This document shows positions 8,431-16,676 of a DNA stretch of 56,766 nucleotides, piece by piece. The notes under the pieces are model-generated. The model saw only the letters and a list, made by a program, of their open reading frames with translations, did not search any database and was not told the DNA's origin. Positions within the stretch are counted from its first letter, which is position 1. Each line of letters begins with the position of its first letter. Source of the DNA: DRTC01 sp964521025. GTDB taxonomy: Bacteria > Cloacimonadota > Cloacimonadia > Cloacimonadales > TCS61. The DNA lies in NCBI GenBank assembly GCA_964521025.1, contig CAZFPK010000017.1, positions 1-56,766 on the forward strand, in the 5' to 3' direction. Made by a program: the position numbers and the translations under genes.

Positions 8431-9179
8431 AGAAAAAAAGGCATGGTTCGAGCAGGTATTATTTCCTCTACATCTTCATGATCATGATCATGATTGTGAT
8501 CGTTACGGGCGTGAGAATGCTGATCATAAAAGTCAGTTTTTTTGAGATTTCTGAGATCAAAATCAGTGGAAATTATAATATTAAAGAAGAATTTCTTAAA
8601 AATCTATCTCAAGATTGTCTTGGAAAAAACCTGTATGAAATTTCCAAAAATGAAATAAGAAGCAGATATGAAAATCTCGTGCGGATTAAAAATGTAAAAG
8701 TTAACAGAATTTTCCCGGATAAATTAAAAATCACGATTTTTGAAAGGCTGGGAGTGTTTTATCTCAAGACGAAAGAAGGAATACTTTTTCCTCTAGATAT
8801 AGAGAAAATTGTATTGGATAATGATAATTTCTACAGCGCTGAAATCCTGCCGATCATCGAGACAGATTTAATGAATGAAAATATTGTTTATGGTGAGATC
8901 ATCGAGCATGATTTCGTAGATAGAGTCTATGATTTTTATGAAGAAATCAAACTCGAAGATAAGGAATTCATAGATAAGATTTCCGAATTCTATTTAGAAA
9001 ACGGGAAATTCTGTATGATCGAAGCGAATATTGGTTATAAAATAATATTCGGAGAAGATAAAATCAAAAATAAATTATTAAGATTTAATTTTCTGGAAAA
9101 AAATAGAGGATTTGAAAAAGGAAATATCGTCGATCTACGCTTTGATAAACAACTTATCGTTAGTCGGGAGAATTCATGA
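8427..9179 (+). CDS. ftsQ: Cell division protein FtsQ/DivIB
   Basis: A 250-aa bitopic membrane protein: a short basic N-terminus (KKKRHGSSR), one transmembrane helix (about 12-33, YFLYIFMIMIMIVIVTGVRM), then a periplasmic POTRA domain (FEISEIKISGNYNIKEE...) and a beta domain. FtsQ links early and late divisome proteins at the septum. It starts at TTG 8427, overlapping the murB stop by 4 nt, and its own stop overlaps ftsA ATG by 4 nt. Sequence similarity within this family is weak, so the call rests on topology, POTRA-like pattern and strict position between murB and ftsA. Confidence 0.9.
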   Translation: MKKKRHGSSRYYFLYIFMIMIMIVIVTGVRMLIIKVSFFEISEIKISGNYNIKEEFLKNLSQDCLGKNLYEISKNEIRSRYENLVRIKNVKVNRIFPDKLKITIFERLGVFYLKTKEGILFPLDIEKIVLDNDNFYSAEILPIIETDLMNENIVYGEIIEHDFVDRVYDFYEEIKLEDKEFIDKISEFYLENGKFCMIEANIGYKIIFGEDKIKNKLLRFNFLEKNRGFEKGNIVDLRFDKQLIVSRENS

Positions 9180-10441
9180 AAGCGGAAAAGATTATCACTG
9201 CGATCGATATTGGAACAACCAAGATCTGTGCTATTATTGCAACCCTGAATGAAGAAAAAAAACTTGAGATCAAGGGAATCGGAACAGTAAAATCGGAAGG
9301 ACTGATAAATGGAATTGTAGTTGATATCTCCAAAGCTTCCAAATCGATCAGTAACGCTATTTACGAAGCAGAACTAATGTCCGAGATCAGGGCAAAAAAC
9401 ATATATGTCGGAATTGCCGGAGAACATATGAAAAGTCAGAATACTCTCGGCAGAATTTCTCTGACCACCGGCTCCGAACCTTGCGAAATAACCCAGGAAC
9501 ATGTCGATAATGTAATTACAAATTCCAAAAATAATATCAAAATCCAGGCAGGAAATGAACGGCTTGATATCATCCATGCCATTCCGCAATATTATGATAT
9601 CGATGGTCAAGACGGAATTATGAATCCTGTGAATATGAGCGGTTTTAATCTCTCCGCTTATGTTCATATTGTGATGGCTGACATTAACACAATTCGTAAT
9701 ATCACTAAATGTGTGGAACTTTCCGGATATAAAGTCGATGATATTTTTCTCGAACCGATAGCTTCATCATATTCCGTATTGAATGAAGTCGAAAAAACTC
9801 TTGGTTCTGTTCTGATCGATATTGGCGGCGGAACTACCGATATAGCTGTTTTCTATAAAGAAAGCATTCGTTTCAGTGCTGTTATTTCCCTCGGAGGAAC
9901 GAACATCACCCAAGACCTTGCAATTGGTTTGCAAACATCCCCTCAAAATGCGGAAAATTTGAAAATAAATCATGGAAATTCGATCGCATCTACTGTTCCT
10001 GATGAAAAAAAAATTAAAATTGAAGGCATCGCCGGAAGGGAATCAAAGAACAGGAAATTACGCTATATTTCCGAAATAATCGAAGCCAGGATGAGAGAAA
10101 TCCTGGAAGATGCTTATAAAATCTTAAATGAGCATAATGAATTGAAAATGATTACAGCCGGTTTAACGATTACCGGTGGAGCATCATTATTAAAAAATTC
10201 CGAAAAATTAGCAGAAGATATTTTTAATATGTCCACAAAAACCGGTTACCCGGATTTAAGCAAAATATCAGGTCCAACCGAAAGATTGCAAAATCCTAAA
10301 TATGCAACCAGCGTGGGAATTCTTTACCAAGCCCAAAAATTGATCCAGGAAAAAGATAATAAAATCCGGCAATTAAAAACTAATGATCCGTTCACCAGTT
10401 TTTTTAAAAAAATATTAGCCAGTCTAAAAGAGTATTTATAA
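9176..10441 (+). CDS. ftsA: Cell division protein FtsA
   Basis: A 421-aa actin-like ATPase that anchors FtsZ to the membrane. The phosphate-1 motif AIDIGTTKICAIIA lies at about 9-22 and phosphate-2 LIDIGGGTTDIAVF near 211-224; the 1C domain lies between them. The last residues FTSFFKKILASLKEYL form the amphipathic membrane-targeting helix expected at the FtsA C-terminus. It overlaps ftsQ by ATGA and is followed 9 nt later by ftsZ. Length and order are typical. Confidence 0.96.
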   Translation: MKAEKIITAIDIGTTKICAIIATLNEEKKLEIKGIGTVKSEGLINGIVVDISKASKSISNAIYEAELMSEIRAKNIYVGIAGEHMKSQNTLGRISLTTGSEPCEITQEHVDNVITNSKNNIKIQAGNERLDIIHAIPQYYDIDGQDGIMNPVNMSGFNLSAYVHIVMADINTIRNITKCVELSGYKVDDIFLEPIASSYSVLNEVEKTLGSVLIDIGGGTTDIAVFYKESIRFSAVISLGGTNITQDLAIGLQTSPQNAENLKINHGNSIASTVPDEKKIKIEGIAGRESKNRKLRYISEIIEARMREILEDAYKILNEHNELKMITAGLTITGGASLLKNSEKLAEDIFNMSTKTGYPDLSKISGPTERLQNPKYATSVGILYQAQKLIQEKDNKIRQLKTNDPFTSFFKKILASLKEYL

Positions 10442-10450
10442 GGAGGAGAT

Positions 10451-11602
10451 ATGCTCGAACTTGATCTCTCGAATGAATTGGTATCTTTAGGAACACATAT
10501 CAAGATAATTGGAGTCGGTGGAGCTGGCGGAAATGCGATCAATACCATGATCGAAAACTCACTGCAAGGAGTTGAGTTTATTGCTGCCAATACCAATATC
10601 ATCGATCTGAAAAAATCGAAGGCAAAATTAAAACTACAGTTGGGAAAAGAAACGACAAAAGGGCTCGGAACCGGTGCTCATCCCGAACTCGGAAGGCAAT
10701 CTGCGGAGGAATCCCGAGAAGATATCAAACATCATCTAAATGGAGCGGATATGGTTTTCATCGTTGCCGGGATGGGAGGTGGAACCGGAACCGGAGCTGC
10801 TCCGATTATTTCATCTATGGCAAAAGAGATGGGAATCCTGACGATCGGGATCGTTAATCGTCCGTTCAATTGGGAAGGTAAAAAGAGGATCATGAATGCC
10901 GAGGAAGGGATCAGGCAATTAGCGGAAAATGTTGACAGCTTGATTGTTATTCCAAATGAAAAGATCAAGGAACAATACTCTGATCTGACTGTAATACAGG
11001 CATTTAAAAAAGCAGATAATATCCTTTATGATGCAGCCAAAGCACTTTCTGATATCATCAATTTCAGCGGTTATATCAGTGTAGATTTCGCAGATGTCAA
11101 AACAGTCATGCTCGACAAAGGTTATGCTATGATCGGAACAGGTATCGGAGAGGAAGAAAATCGAGCTGTTGAAGCTGCCAAAGCTGCCATGTCCAATCCA
11201 CTCCTATCAGATGTTTCCCTGAAAAACGCTCAGGGAATTCTTATCAACATAACAGCCAGTGAAACCGTAAAAATGGATGAATTCGAGCAGATTTTTAATA
11301 TCATTATCAGCGAAACAGGAGATCAGGGTGACATCATCAATGGAATCATCTTTGATGAGAAAATGGAAGATAAGATCAAAGTTACTCTGATCGCAACCGG
11401 TTTGAAAATCAGTGATACAAAGATCTATGAATTTGAGAATTTTAAGAATAAAAACGAAGATAGTGGTGAAGAGCTGAATGATATCCTGGAAAGGATCAGA
11501 AATCCCAGAACAAATGATATTGAAAAACAACAGGAGAATAAGCAGCAGTTGATCAAACCAAAACTGGATATTCCTGCTTTTATGAGGAAAATTTCTAATT
11601 AA
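10451..11602 (+). CDS. ftsZ: Cell division GTPase FtsZ
   Basis: A 383-aa tubulin-like GTPase that forms the Z ring. The N-terminal loop GVGGAGGNAINTM is followed by the tubulin signature AGMGGGTGTGAAP near 107-119. After the C-terminal domain comes a short charged linker (about 330-370) and the conserved tail KPKLDIPAFMRK, which binds FtsA and other partners. A strong ribosome site AAGGAGGAG lies immediately upstream at 10440-10448. It is the last gene of the dcw segment; a palindromic element follows 8 nt after the stop. Confidence 0.98.
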   Translation: MLELDLSNELVSLGTHIKIIGVGGAGGNAINTMIENSLQGVEFIAANTNIIDLKKSKAKLKLQLGKETTKGLGTGAHPELGRQSAEESREDIKHHLNGADMVFIVAGMGGGTGTGAAPIISSMAKEMGILTIGIVNRPFNWEGKKRIMNAEEGIRQLAENVDSLIVIPNEKIKEQYSDLTVIQAFKKADNILYDAAKALSDIINFSGYISVDFADVKTVMLDKGYAMIGTGIGEEENRAVEAAKAAMSNPLLSDVSLKNAQGILINITASETVKMDEFEQIFNIIISETGDQGDIINGIIFDEKMEDKIKVTLIATGLKISDTKIYEFENFKNKNEDSGEELNDILERIRNPRTNDIEKQQENKQQLIKPKLDIPAFMRKISN

Positions 11603-11609
11603 CAATCAG

Positions 11610-11751
11610 CTTTCCGAAGCTTTCAACAAAAGAATTCTCAAAAAATGAGATTCGGAAAGTTAATCGTTGAACTGGTTGAATTAGTTGAATCAGGAAAATA
11701 AACCTTCCGAATCCATTGATCCAAGAGACATTGAAAGAAGACTTCGGAAGG
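11610..11751 (+). repeat. Palindromic element copy 1 (four alternating TTCCGAA/TTCGGAA arms)
   Basis: An about 142-nt element between ftsZ and the next gene. It contains CTTTCCGAAGC ... ATTCGGAAAG as one arm pair and CCTTCCGAATCC ... ACTTCGGAAGG as a second, separated by a linker with the GTTGAATTAG-type word. A homologous copy occurs at 12634-12762 in the same orientation with the same arm order. Either pair could form a hairpin in RNA; the first could end ftsZ transcription. It may be a miniature mobile element or a structured leader for the gene 12 nt downstream. Confidence 0.8.
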
Positions 11752-11762
11752 AATAATATAGC

Positions 11763-12104
11763 ATGAACGAATTTATCATCAGAATCCTGATTTTAGCATT
11801 TTCCATATACTTAGTTGGAAAAGCAACACGATTATATCATGTCGAGGATTTATTTACTGCGATCCTGACAGCTCTCTTACTGGCAATTGTCAATGCTGTT
11901 GTGCGTCCGATCCTGATCTTCCTGACCTTACCTATTACAATACTGACTTTTGGTCTTTTCTTGCTGCTGATTAATGGATTTTCCCTGCTCATTGTTTCGA
12001 AATTTGTTCCTAATTTCAAAATCGAAGGCTGTCTTAATTCGGCTTTTGCTGCTTTTCTTATATCGATCGTGAATATTCTCCTGGAATGGGTGATCAGAAC
12101 TTAA
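11763..12104 (+). CDS. Small four-helix membrane protein, phage holin superfamily IV-like
   Basis: A 113-aa hydrophobic protein with about four transmembrane segments. Its pattern (FTAILTALLLAIVNAVVRPI, LTLPITILTFGLFLLLING, then F-x-I-x-G and a last helix) matches the widespread Phage_holin_4_2/YvlD-type family. Despite the name these are usually chromosomal membrane proteins of unknown role. The conserved N-A-x-x-R-P-(I/L) and LPIT(I/L)LTxG positions are present. The upstream spacer is filled by palindromic element 1, whose last arm GGAAGGAATA could act as ribosome site. The GNAT frame overlaps its end by a few bases, but the likely GNAT start is further downstream. Confidence 0.8.
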   Translation: MNEFIIRILILAFSIYLVGKATRLYHVEDLFTAILTALLLAIVNAVVRPILIFLTLPITILTFGLFLLLINGFSLLIVSKFVPNFKIEGCLNSAFAAFLISIVNILLEWVIRT

Positions 12105-12187
12105 TTTTAGACAGGATAACAGGATTTACGGAGGTTAAGATAGTAATTACATCGGTTTATCCTAATATCTTTTCTTTTAATGTTTTT

Positions 12188-12625
12188 ATGGTTGATATGA
12201 AGTTTAGTAAATTCAAAATAGAAAATTACGAGCAGTTGACCCAATTATGGAAAGATGCCGGTCTTCCCTACAAACCAAAAGGAAGAGACAGGAAAGAGGA
12301 ATTGGTGAAACAGATCCAAAAACCGGGAAATTTTTATCTTAGCGTTTTCGTGAAGAAGAGAATGATCGGTTTTATCATGGCAAGCCATAATCGGAGAAAA
12401 GGCTGGATCAACCGATTGGTGGTTCATCCCGATTTTCAGAAGAAAGGTCTCGCTTTAAAATTGATCAGGAAAGCAGAAGAATATTTTATGAAAGAAGGAG
12501 TCGATATCTTTGCTTGTCTGATCGAGGATTGGAACGAACCTTCTCGGAAATTATTTAAAAAAGCAGGATATATTTATCATCCCGAAGTTCTTTATTTCAC
12601 GAGAAGAATTAATCCTGATGTATGA
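12188..12625 (+). CDS. GNAT family N-acetyltransferase
   Basis: About 145 aa from ATG 12188 (or ATG 12197). The longer frame from 12086 overlaps the preceding gene and has non-conserved sequence, so it is unlikely. The acetyl-CoA domain is clear: IGFIMASHNRRKGWINRLVV (beta 3-4), then HPDFQKKGLALKLIRKAE, matching the Q-x-x-G-x-(G/A) pyrophosphate loop, and NEPSRKLFKKAGY near the end. The substrate (protein, antibiotic or metabolite) cannot be told. No good Shine-Dalgarno is seen at either start. It is followed by palindromic element 2. Confidence 0.85.
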   Translation: MVDMKFSKFKIENYEQLTQLWKDAGLPYKPKGRDRKEELVKQIQKPGNFYLSVFVKKRMIGFIMASHNRRKGWINRLVVHPDFQKKGLALKLIRKAEEYFMKEGVDIFACLIEDWNEPSRKLFKKAGYIYHPEVLYFTRRINPDV

Positions 12626-12633
12626 TTTAAATC

Positions 12634-12762
12634 CTTTCCGAAGCTTCCCGCAAAGGAATTCTCTCTTATAAAATTCGGAAAGTTAATCGTGAACTGATTG
12701 AATTATGAAAATAAACCTTCCGAATCCTTAAACAAGGAAAATTGGAAGTAGGCTTCGGAAGG
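12634..12762 (+). repeat. Palindromic element copy 2
   Basis: Second copy of the element at 11610-11751, with CTTTCCGAAGC ... ATTCGGAAAG, then CCTTCCGAATCC ... GCTTCGGAAGG, and the shared linker words TTAATCGT and AAATAAACC. It precedes a small hydrophobic protein gene just as copy 1 precedes the holin-like gene. Its right end falls in the 55-nt sequence duplicated around the assembly gap. Confidence 0.8.
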
Positions 12763-12963
12763 GATAAACAAGCTCAACATTGGAATGTCGAGTTCAAAAG
12801 GAGAAGAANNNNNNNNNNNNNNNNNNNNNNNNNNNNNNNNNNNNNNNNNNNNNNNNNNNNNNNNNNNNNNNNNNNNNNNNNNNNNNNNNNNNNNNNNNNN
12901 NNNNNNNNTTCGGAAGGGATAAACAAGCTCAACATTGGAATGTCGAGTTCAAAAGGAGAAGAA
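12754..12963. other. Scaffold gap of 100 N with identical 55-nt flanks (probable assembly artefact)
   Basis: Positions 12809-12908 are 100 N, the conventional length for a gap of unknown size. The 55 nt before it (12754-12808) and the 55 nt after it (12909-12963) are identical, beginning TTCGGAAGGG and ending GGAGAAGAA. This is what a scaffolder leaves when two contig ends overlap by a k-mer but were not merged. The true genome probably has one copy and no gap. Frames that read through the N are not genes. Confidence 0.85.
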
Positions 12964-13125
12964 ATGGCTTCCAAGAAAATCACTGATGCAGTTCCCATAA
13001 TCGGGATCGGAATTCTCGGTTTTGTGCATGAATTTGTGATCAGCAACGATCCGGAGATGTTTCCTTCCATTCTTTTCGGATTGTTACTGGCAAAAGGGAT
13101 TACAAAACTTTTTGAGAAGAGATAA
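12964..13125 (+). CDS. Small hydrophobic protein (53 aa), unknown function
   Basis: ATG 12964 is preceded by AAAGGAG with good spacing. The 53-aa product is largely hydrophobic (VPIIGIGILGFVHEFVI, then FPSILFGLLLAKGITKLFEKR), suggesting one or two membrane helices. No family is recognised. Like the holin-like gene it directly follows a copy of the TTCCGAA palindromic element. Because the upstream sequence abuts the gap, the leader should be confirmed after the gap is closed. Confidence 0.6.
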   Translation: MASKKITDAVPIIGIGILGFVHEFVISNDPEMFPSILFGLLLAKGITKLFEKR

Positions 13126-13131
13126 TTCCGA

Positions 13132-13165
13132 AAATTTGCCAAATTTAAAAAAATTTGGCAAATTT
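13132..13165. repeat. Perfect 15-bp inverted repeat with 4-nt loop
   Basis: AAATTTGCCAAATTT, loop AAAA, AAATTTGGCAAATTT. It ends 6 nt before the ATG of the O-antigen-ligase-like gene and starts 6 nt after the previous stop. There is no T tract, so it is not a classic terminator for the upper strand. Related imperfect hairpins (AACTTACCAAATCT ... AGATTTG..AAGTT) occur at 44219 and 44615. Confidence 0.9.
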
Positions 13166-13171
13166 ATATTC

Positions 13172-15100
13172 ATGAAAAAAAAGAAACAAAACTACCTAAA
13201 TTTACTAATTTACCTTTTATTCTTCCTTTTCTCCTTCCTCTACTGCAAGAACATGGCAAACCCATCTGACGGTCCAAGATGGATTCTGTTAAATCTTTCT
13301 GCTTTTATTTTGCCTTTACCTTTCCTGATATTTCTTCGTAAAAAGAAAAGATCAATAAATTTTAAATTCTCTTTTTTTCATTTACTGATCTTGATGCTTT
13401 TCTTCTGGTTGCTTTTCACAACATCTATAGCAATCGATAAAGCAAATTCGATCGATGAATTCATCAACCAGTTCTCATTTTTAATGCTGCTGCTTTACTT
13501 CTCATTTTACGGGGAAAAAATAAATCTTCAATTTGTAACCAGAATTTTTATCCTAATTGTAACTTTAGTTTCGATCATCGGATTATTTCAGTATTTTGGA
13601 ATTTCGAGAAATCTTTTTGCCCAGGTTTCTTCTCCGGCATCGACTTTTGTGAATAAGAATTTAGCAACTCCTTTAGTGGTGCTGTTCTTTCCTTTTATTT
13701 TCCTACAACTTGTTTTCTCGAATCCTAAAAAAATCAGAATATTCTATTCCCTTTGTTTTGCTATCACTTTATCCTATTTGATCGCTTCCACAACGAAAAG
13801 TTCCTGGAGCGGAGTCATCTTATCATTTATTTTTGCTATCGGAATTATTCTTTTTTTTACGCAGATCAGGAAAAATTCTTTCCGGAAATTTCATAGATCG
13901 AACCTGATCTTTCTTTTTATAGGAATTCTGTTAACATTTCTGCTTCTCCATATCAGAACATACCTGCCGCAAAATAAAGACGAGATACAATCTATTCGCT
14001 CAACACTCGATTTTTTCCAGGGAAAGGAAAAATTAACTGCTCATGAAACAACACCATACAACCGTTCGGTTGCGATCCGGCTCACTAAATGGCAGAACAG
14101 TTTCGAGATTTTCAAAGACCATCCGATTTCAGGTGTCGGACTTGGGAGTTTCGATGCTGTTTATCCTTATTATCATAAAGCAAAGATAGACGATCAATGG
14201 TATATGCCCCGGTTCTATTTAGGCGGAACCCATAACGATCCTTTCCAATATTTGATTGAAACAGGTTTGGTAGGATTTATCCTGCTCTCGATGATCTTTT
14301 TCCTTTTCTATTTCTACCAGTTGAAATTACTCCATCTAAACGACAATAATTTCATTTTCTATTTTGCATCTTTAATTGGAATAACAGGTTTGATCTTTGA
14401 TTCATTGTTCAATTATCCCTTTCATCATCCGACTTATCTTTTTTATTCTGCGTTTTTACTGGGAACAACATTCTCAAAATATAAAGTGAAATTTCCCGCA
14501 AATCTTTTTAAGATCAAATTCCGATCGAAAAGGCTAATATTTTTGCCTGTTATTATTTTTGTTATTCTCTTATTTCTCTCCGTCTTTATTTCCGGTAAAA
14601 GATACTTTTCAGGAGTTTATCTGAAAAAGGCATTGTATGCGGAAAATTCCAATCGATTTACTGCAGCCGCAAAATATTCCAAAAAAGCAGTAGATTATTG
14701 GCAGTTTCAAAATAGAACTTTGTTCGTAAATTCCAGGATTTTATATTCGGACTATCTGAAAAACAGATCAGAAGAAAATTATCTGGAATTAGAAAAATAT
14801 AATGATCTTTCTCTGCAAAGCCTACCCTATCATTATATCCCGAATTTGATCAAATTCCTTTTAATGATCGAGAAAAGAGAACCGGAAAAGGTTAAATCTT
14901 TATTAAATGAAATTCCTTTATTTTTGAAAATCGTAGCAAACGAGCAATTATTTGATGCCTACGAATTAATCGGTTATATTTATTATCTTAATAAAGATAA
15001 GGAAAATTCGTTGTATTATTACCGGAGGGTTCTTGCAAAATTCCCGGAAAATGAGAAAATCAGGAAAAGAGTGGAATTGCTGGGGAGTATCGAAGAATAA
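13172..15100 (+). CDS. O-antigen ligase/polymerase-like membrane protein with C-terminal TPR region
   Basis: About 642 aa from ATG 13172; the longer TTG frame crosses the upstream palindrome and is less likely. There are roughly ten or more transmembrane helices over the first ~470 residues. The signature of the Wzy/WaaL family lies in the large loop: RLTKWQNSFEIFKDHPISGV then GLGSF, followed by HNDPFQYLIETGLVGF, containing the R-x-x-x-W and H-N-x-x(L/P) motifs. The C-terminal ~150 residues are soluble and look like tetratricopeptide repeats (YSKKAVDYW, ENSLYYYRRVLAKFPENEKI), an arrangement common in this family. The likely role is joining or polymerising surface glycan at the outer face of the inner membrane. 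No partner glycan genes are in the window. Confidence 0.85.
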   Translation: MKKKKQNYLNLLIYLLFFLFSFLYCKNMANPSDGPRWILLNLSAFILPLPFLIFLRKKKRSINFKFSFFHLLILMLFFWLLFTTSIAIDKANSIDEFINQFSFLMLLLYFSFYGEKINLQFVTRIFILIVTLVSIIGLFQYFGISRNLFAQVSSPASTFVNKNLATPLVVLFFPFIFLQLVFSNPKKIRIFYSLCFAITLSYLIASTTKSSWSGVILSFIFAIGIILFFTQIRKNSFRKFHRSNLIFLFIGILLTFLLLHIRTYLPQNKDEIQSIRSTLDFFQGKEKLTAHETTPYNRSVAIRLTKWQNSFEIFKDHPISGVGLGSFDAVYPYYHKAKIDDQWYMPRFYLGGTHNDPFQYLIETGLVGFILLSMIFFLFYFYQLKLLHLNDNNFIFYFASLIGITGLIFDSLFNYPFHHPTYLFYSAFLLGTTFSKYKVKFPANLFKIKFRSKRLIFLPVIIFVILLFLSVFISGKRYFSGVYLKKALYAENSNRFTAAAKYSKKAVDYWQFQNRTLFVNSRILYSDYLKNRSEENYLELEKYNDLSLQSLPYHYIPNLIKFLLMIEKREPEKVKSLLNEIPLFLKIVANEQLFDAYELIGYIYYLNKDKENSLYYYRRVLAKFPENEKIRKRVELLGSIEE

Positions 15101-15166
15101 TCAGACTCAACTTGCTACGAGCCAGCAACCACCTGAGGGCGAGAATCGAGTTCACTTAGTATAGTA

Positions 15167-15184
15167 TTCGGAACAAATTCCGAA
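15167..15184. terminator. Hairpin between convergent genes
   Basis: TTCGGAA-CAAA-TTCCGAA lies between the stop of the plus-strand ligase-like gene (15100) and the stop of the minus-strand gene (15185). It is short and lacks a strong T run, so bidirectional termination is only a suggestion. The rest of the spacer contains a GACTCAACTTGCTACGAG word that resembles sequence near 40500. Confidence 0.35.
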
Positions 15185-16540
15185 CTACAATTTCTCTACG
15201 ATTTCAGGAATGATTTCATTCAATTTATCAGAGGTATTCATCAAAGATTTTAATCCTGCTTTATCATAATTTATGTCTATGCCTTTGATATTATTGAATG
15301 AGTTTTTATAGATTTCATCTCCAGATGACATGTCGATAATAGAAATGGTCAGGTCAGCAAAAGCAGAGAACATACCGTAAGCATCCGAACCTTTTCTCGT
15401 TTTTGCCTGAAGAGTGATCATTACATCTGCCTGGGAAAAGTCTTCGATAAATGAGAAACCTTTGTTGGATAGAATTTCCTTAAGTTTCGGTTCGATATAA
15501 AAAACATCGAGTTTATTCCCGAAATTTGTTTCTTCAGCTTCGATAAAAAAGGTCAAACCTTTTACATTCAGAATAAACTTAGCTTCCGGCAGAGGAAAAC
15601 TTTCCAGGATATTCTGATAAATGAAAGAAGTACTGTCCCAGTTGATAAAAGCGGAAATATCGAGTTCTGATTTGACCATCTGCAGTTTTTCGGAAGAAAT
15701 TATTTTCGTGATCTCGCATTTCCCGATACCTGATGAATTTGTCCTGATTTTCTTGATCAAGTCTCCCTCGCCTTTGATGAAATGGAATATCAAAGGTAAA
15801 TTTGAAACTCTATAATTTTCATTAAAATTATAATTTGCCGAAATTTCTAAAGGTTTATCTAAAGGTTTATTTATTTTAGCATCGAATTTATTTTTTAGAG
15901 GTTTCAGTTCAATATTTGACAGGATATTTTGGATCGAAAAATAGATCTCATTTGTCAGGTAAATCTCTTTATCATCGAGTGTTGCTTTCAAAGATTCCCC
16001 GATATATTTCTCCAGAGGTTTCAACGCTTGCAGGTAATATAAAAGAGCTTTCTCGATATTCTGATTTTCCTCATTCTCTTTTGCTTCGGAAAACATATCG
16101 AGAGCAAGACTGGTCGCTTTATCGATTTTTTCTTGTTTCTTTCTTTCGTAAATTTCTTTTGATAAACGATAATAGATCCAGTAATTCTTTTTATCCTCGA
16201 AAGTATCGATGATCTCGAATCCTTCCAGTTCTGCTTGTGTTGTCGTCCGGATAGTCGATCTGATCTCTTCTTCGGGAATACCTGATTTTTCAATGACATT
16301 ACTAAGCACTTCTCCTGAAATGTTGATCGTTATTTCCGAAGCCAGGTTTTTAAGAGCATTATCTTTTGCGAATTGGATGTGATGGGTATTTCCTTTTATT
16401 TTAGATGCAACTCCGATCCCGATATAATAATTATGATCGATAGGTCTGAATTTTACCCAGTCCGGTATTTTTTTTGCGGATAAATATGAAAAAGCTAACA
16501 TTCCAAAGAATATTAGAATAAGAATCTTCTTTGTTTTCAT
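15185..16540 (-). CDS. Exported LPP20-like protein
   Basis: About 451 aa starting at the ATG at 16540 (MKTKKILILIFFGMLAFSYL), which has GAGGA upstream; the longer frame to 16612 adds an implausible leader. The start is a signal peptide with likely cleavage after SYLSA. The mature N-terminus (IPDWVKFRP... YYIGIGVASK... AKDNALKNLASEITINISGEV) has the pattern of LPP20-type proteins: D-W-V, a G-x-G segment, then an A-rich helix. A helical stretch follows around 160-200 (KALLYYLQALKPLEKYIGES), possibly a TPR, and a C-terminal domain with a DVMITLQAKTRKG strand like those of CsgG/LPP20 relatives. The location is probably periplasm or outer-membrane inner face. Function unknown. Confidence 0.6.
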   Translation of the reverse strand: MKTKKILILIFFGMLAFSYLSAKKIPDWVKFRPIDHNYYIGIGVASKIKGNTHHIQFAKDNALKNLASEITINISGEVLSNVIEKSGIPEEEIRSTIRTTTQAELEGFEIIDTFEDKKNYWIYYRLSKEIYERKKQEKIDKATSLALDMFSEAKENEENQNIEKALLYYLQALKPLEKYIGESLKATLDDKEIYLTNEIYFSIQNILSNIELKPLKNKFDAKINKPLDKPLEISANYNFNENYRVSNLPLIFHFIKGEGDLIKKIRTNSSGIGKCEITKIISSEKLQMVKSELDISAFINWDSTSFIYQNILESFPLPEAKFILNVKGLTFFIEAEETNFGNKLDVFYIEPKLKEILSNKGFSFIEDFSQADVMITLQAKTRKGSDAYGMFSAFADLTISIIDMSSGDEIYKNSFNNIKGIDINYDKAGLKSLMNTSDKLNEIIPEIVEKL

Positions 16541-16676
16541 GTGATTTTCCTCAAAGTAAAACAAACGATCTTGTTTGTTCATGTAAGAAAAAAATTTGTT
16601 TTGGAAGCACAAATATGTTTAGGTGATAAAAATGCCTTTATCCTCTAAAAAAATTCAAATGAGTATAATTCTTTTT

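Noticed and set aside
12742..13142. Frames reading through the N gap on both strands
   Set aside because: They depend on the 100-N filler and on sequence duplicated by the assembly; only the 53-aa frame after the gap is kept.
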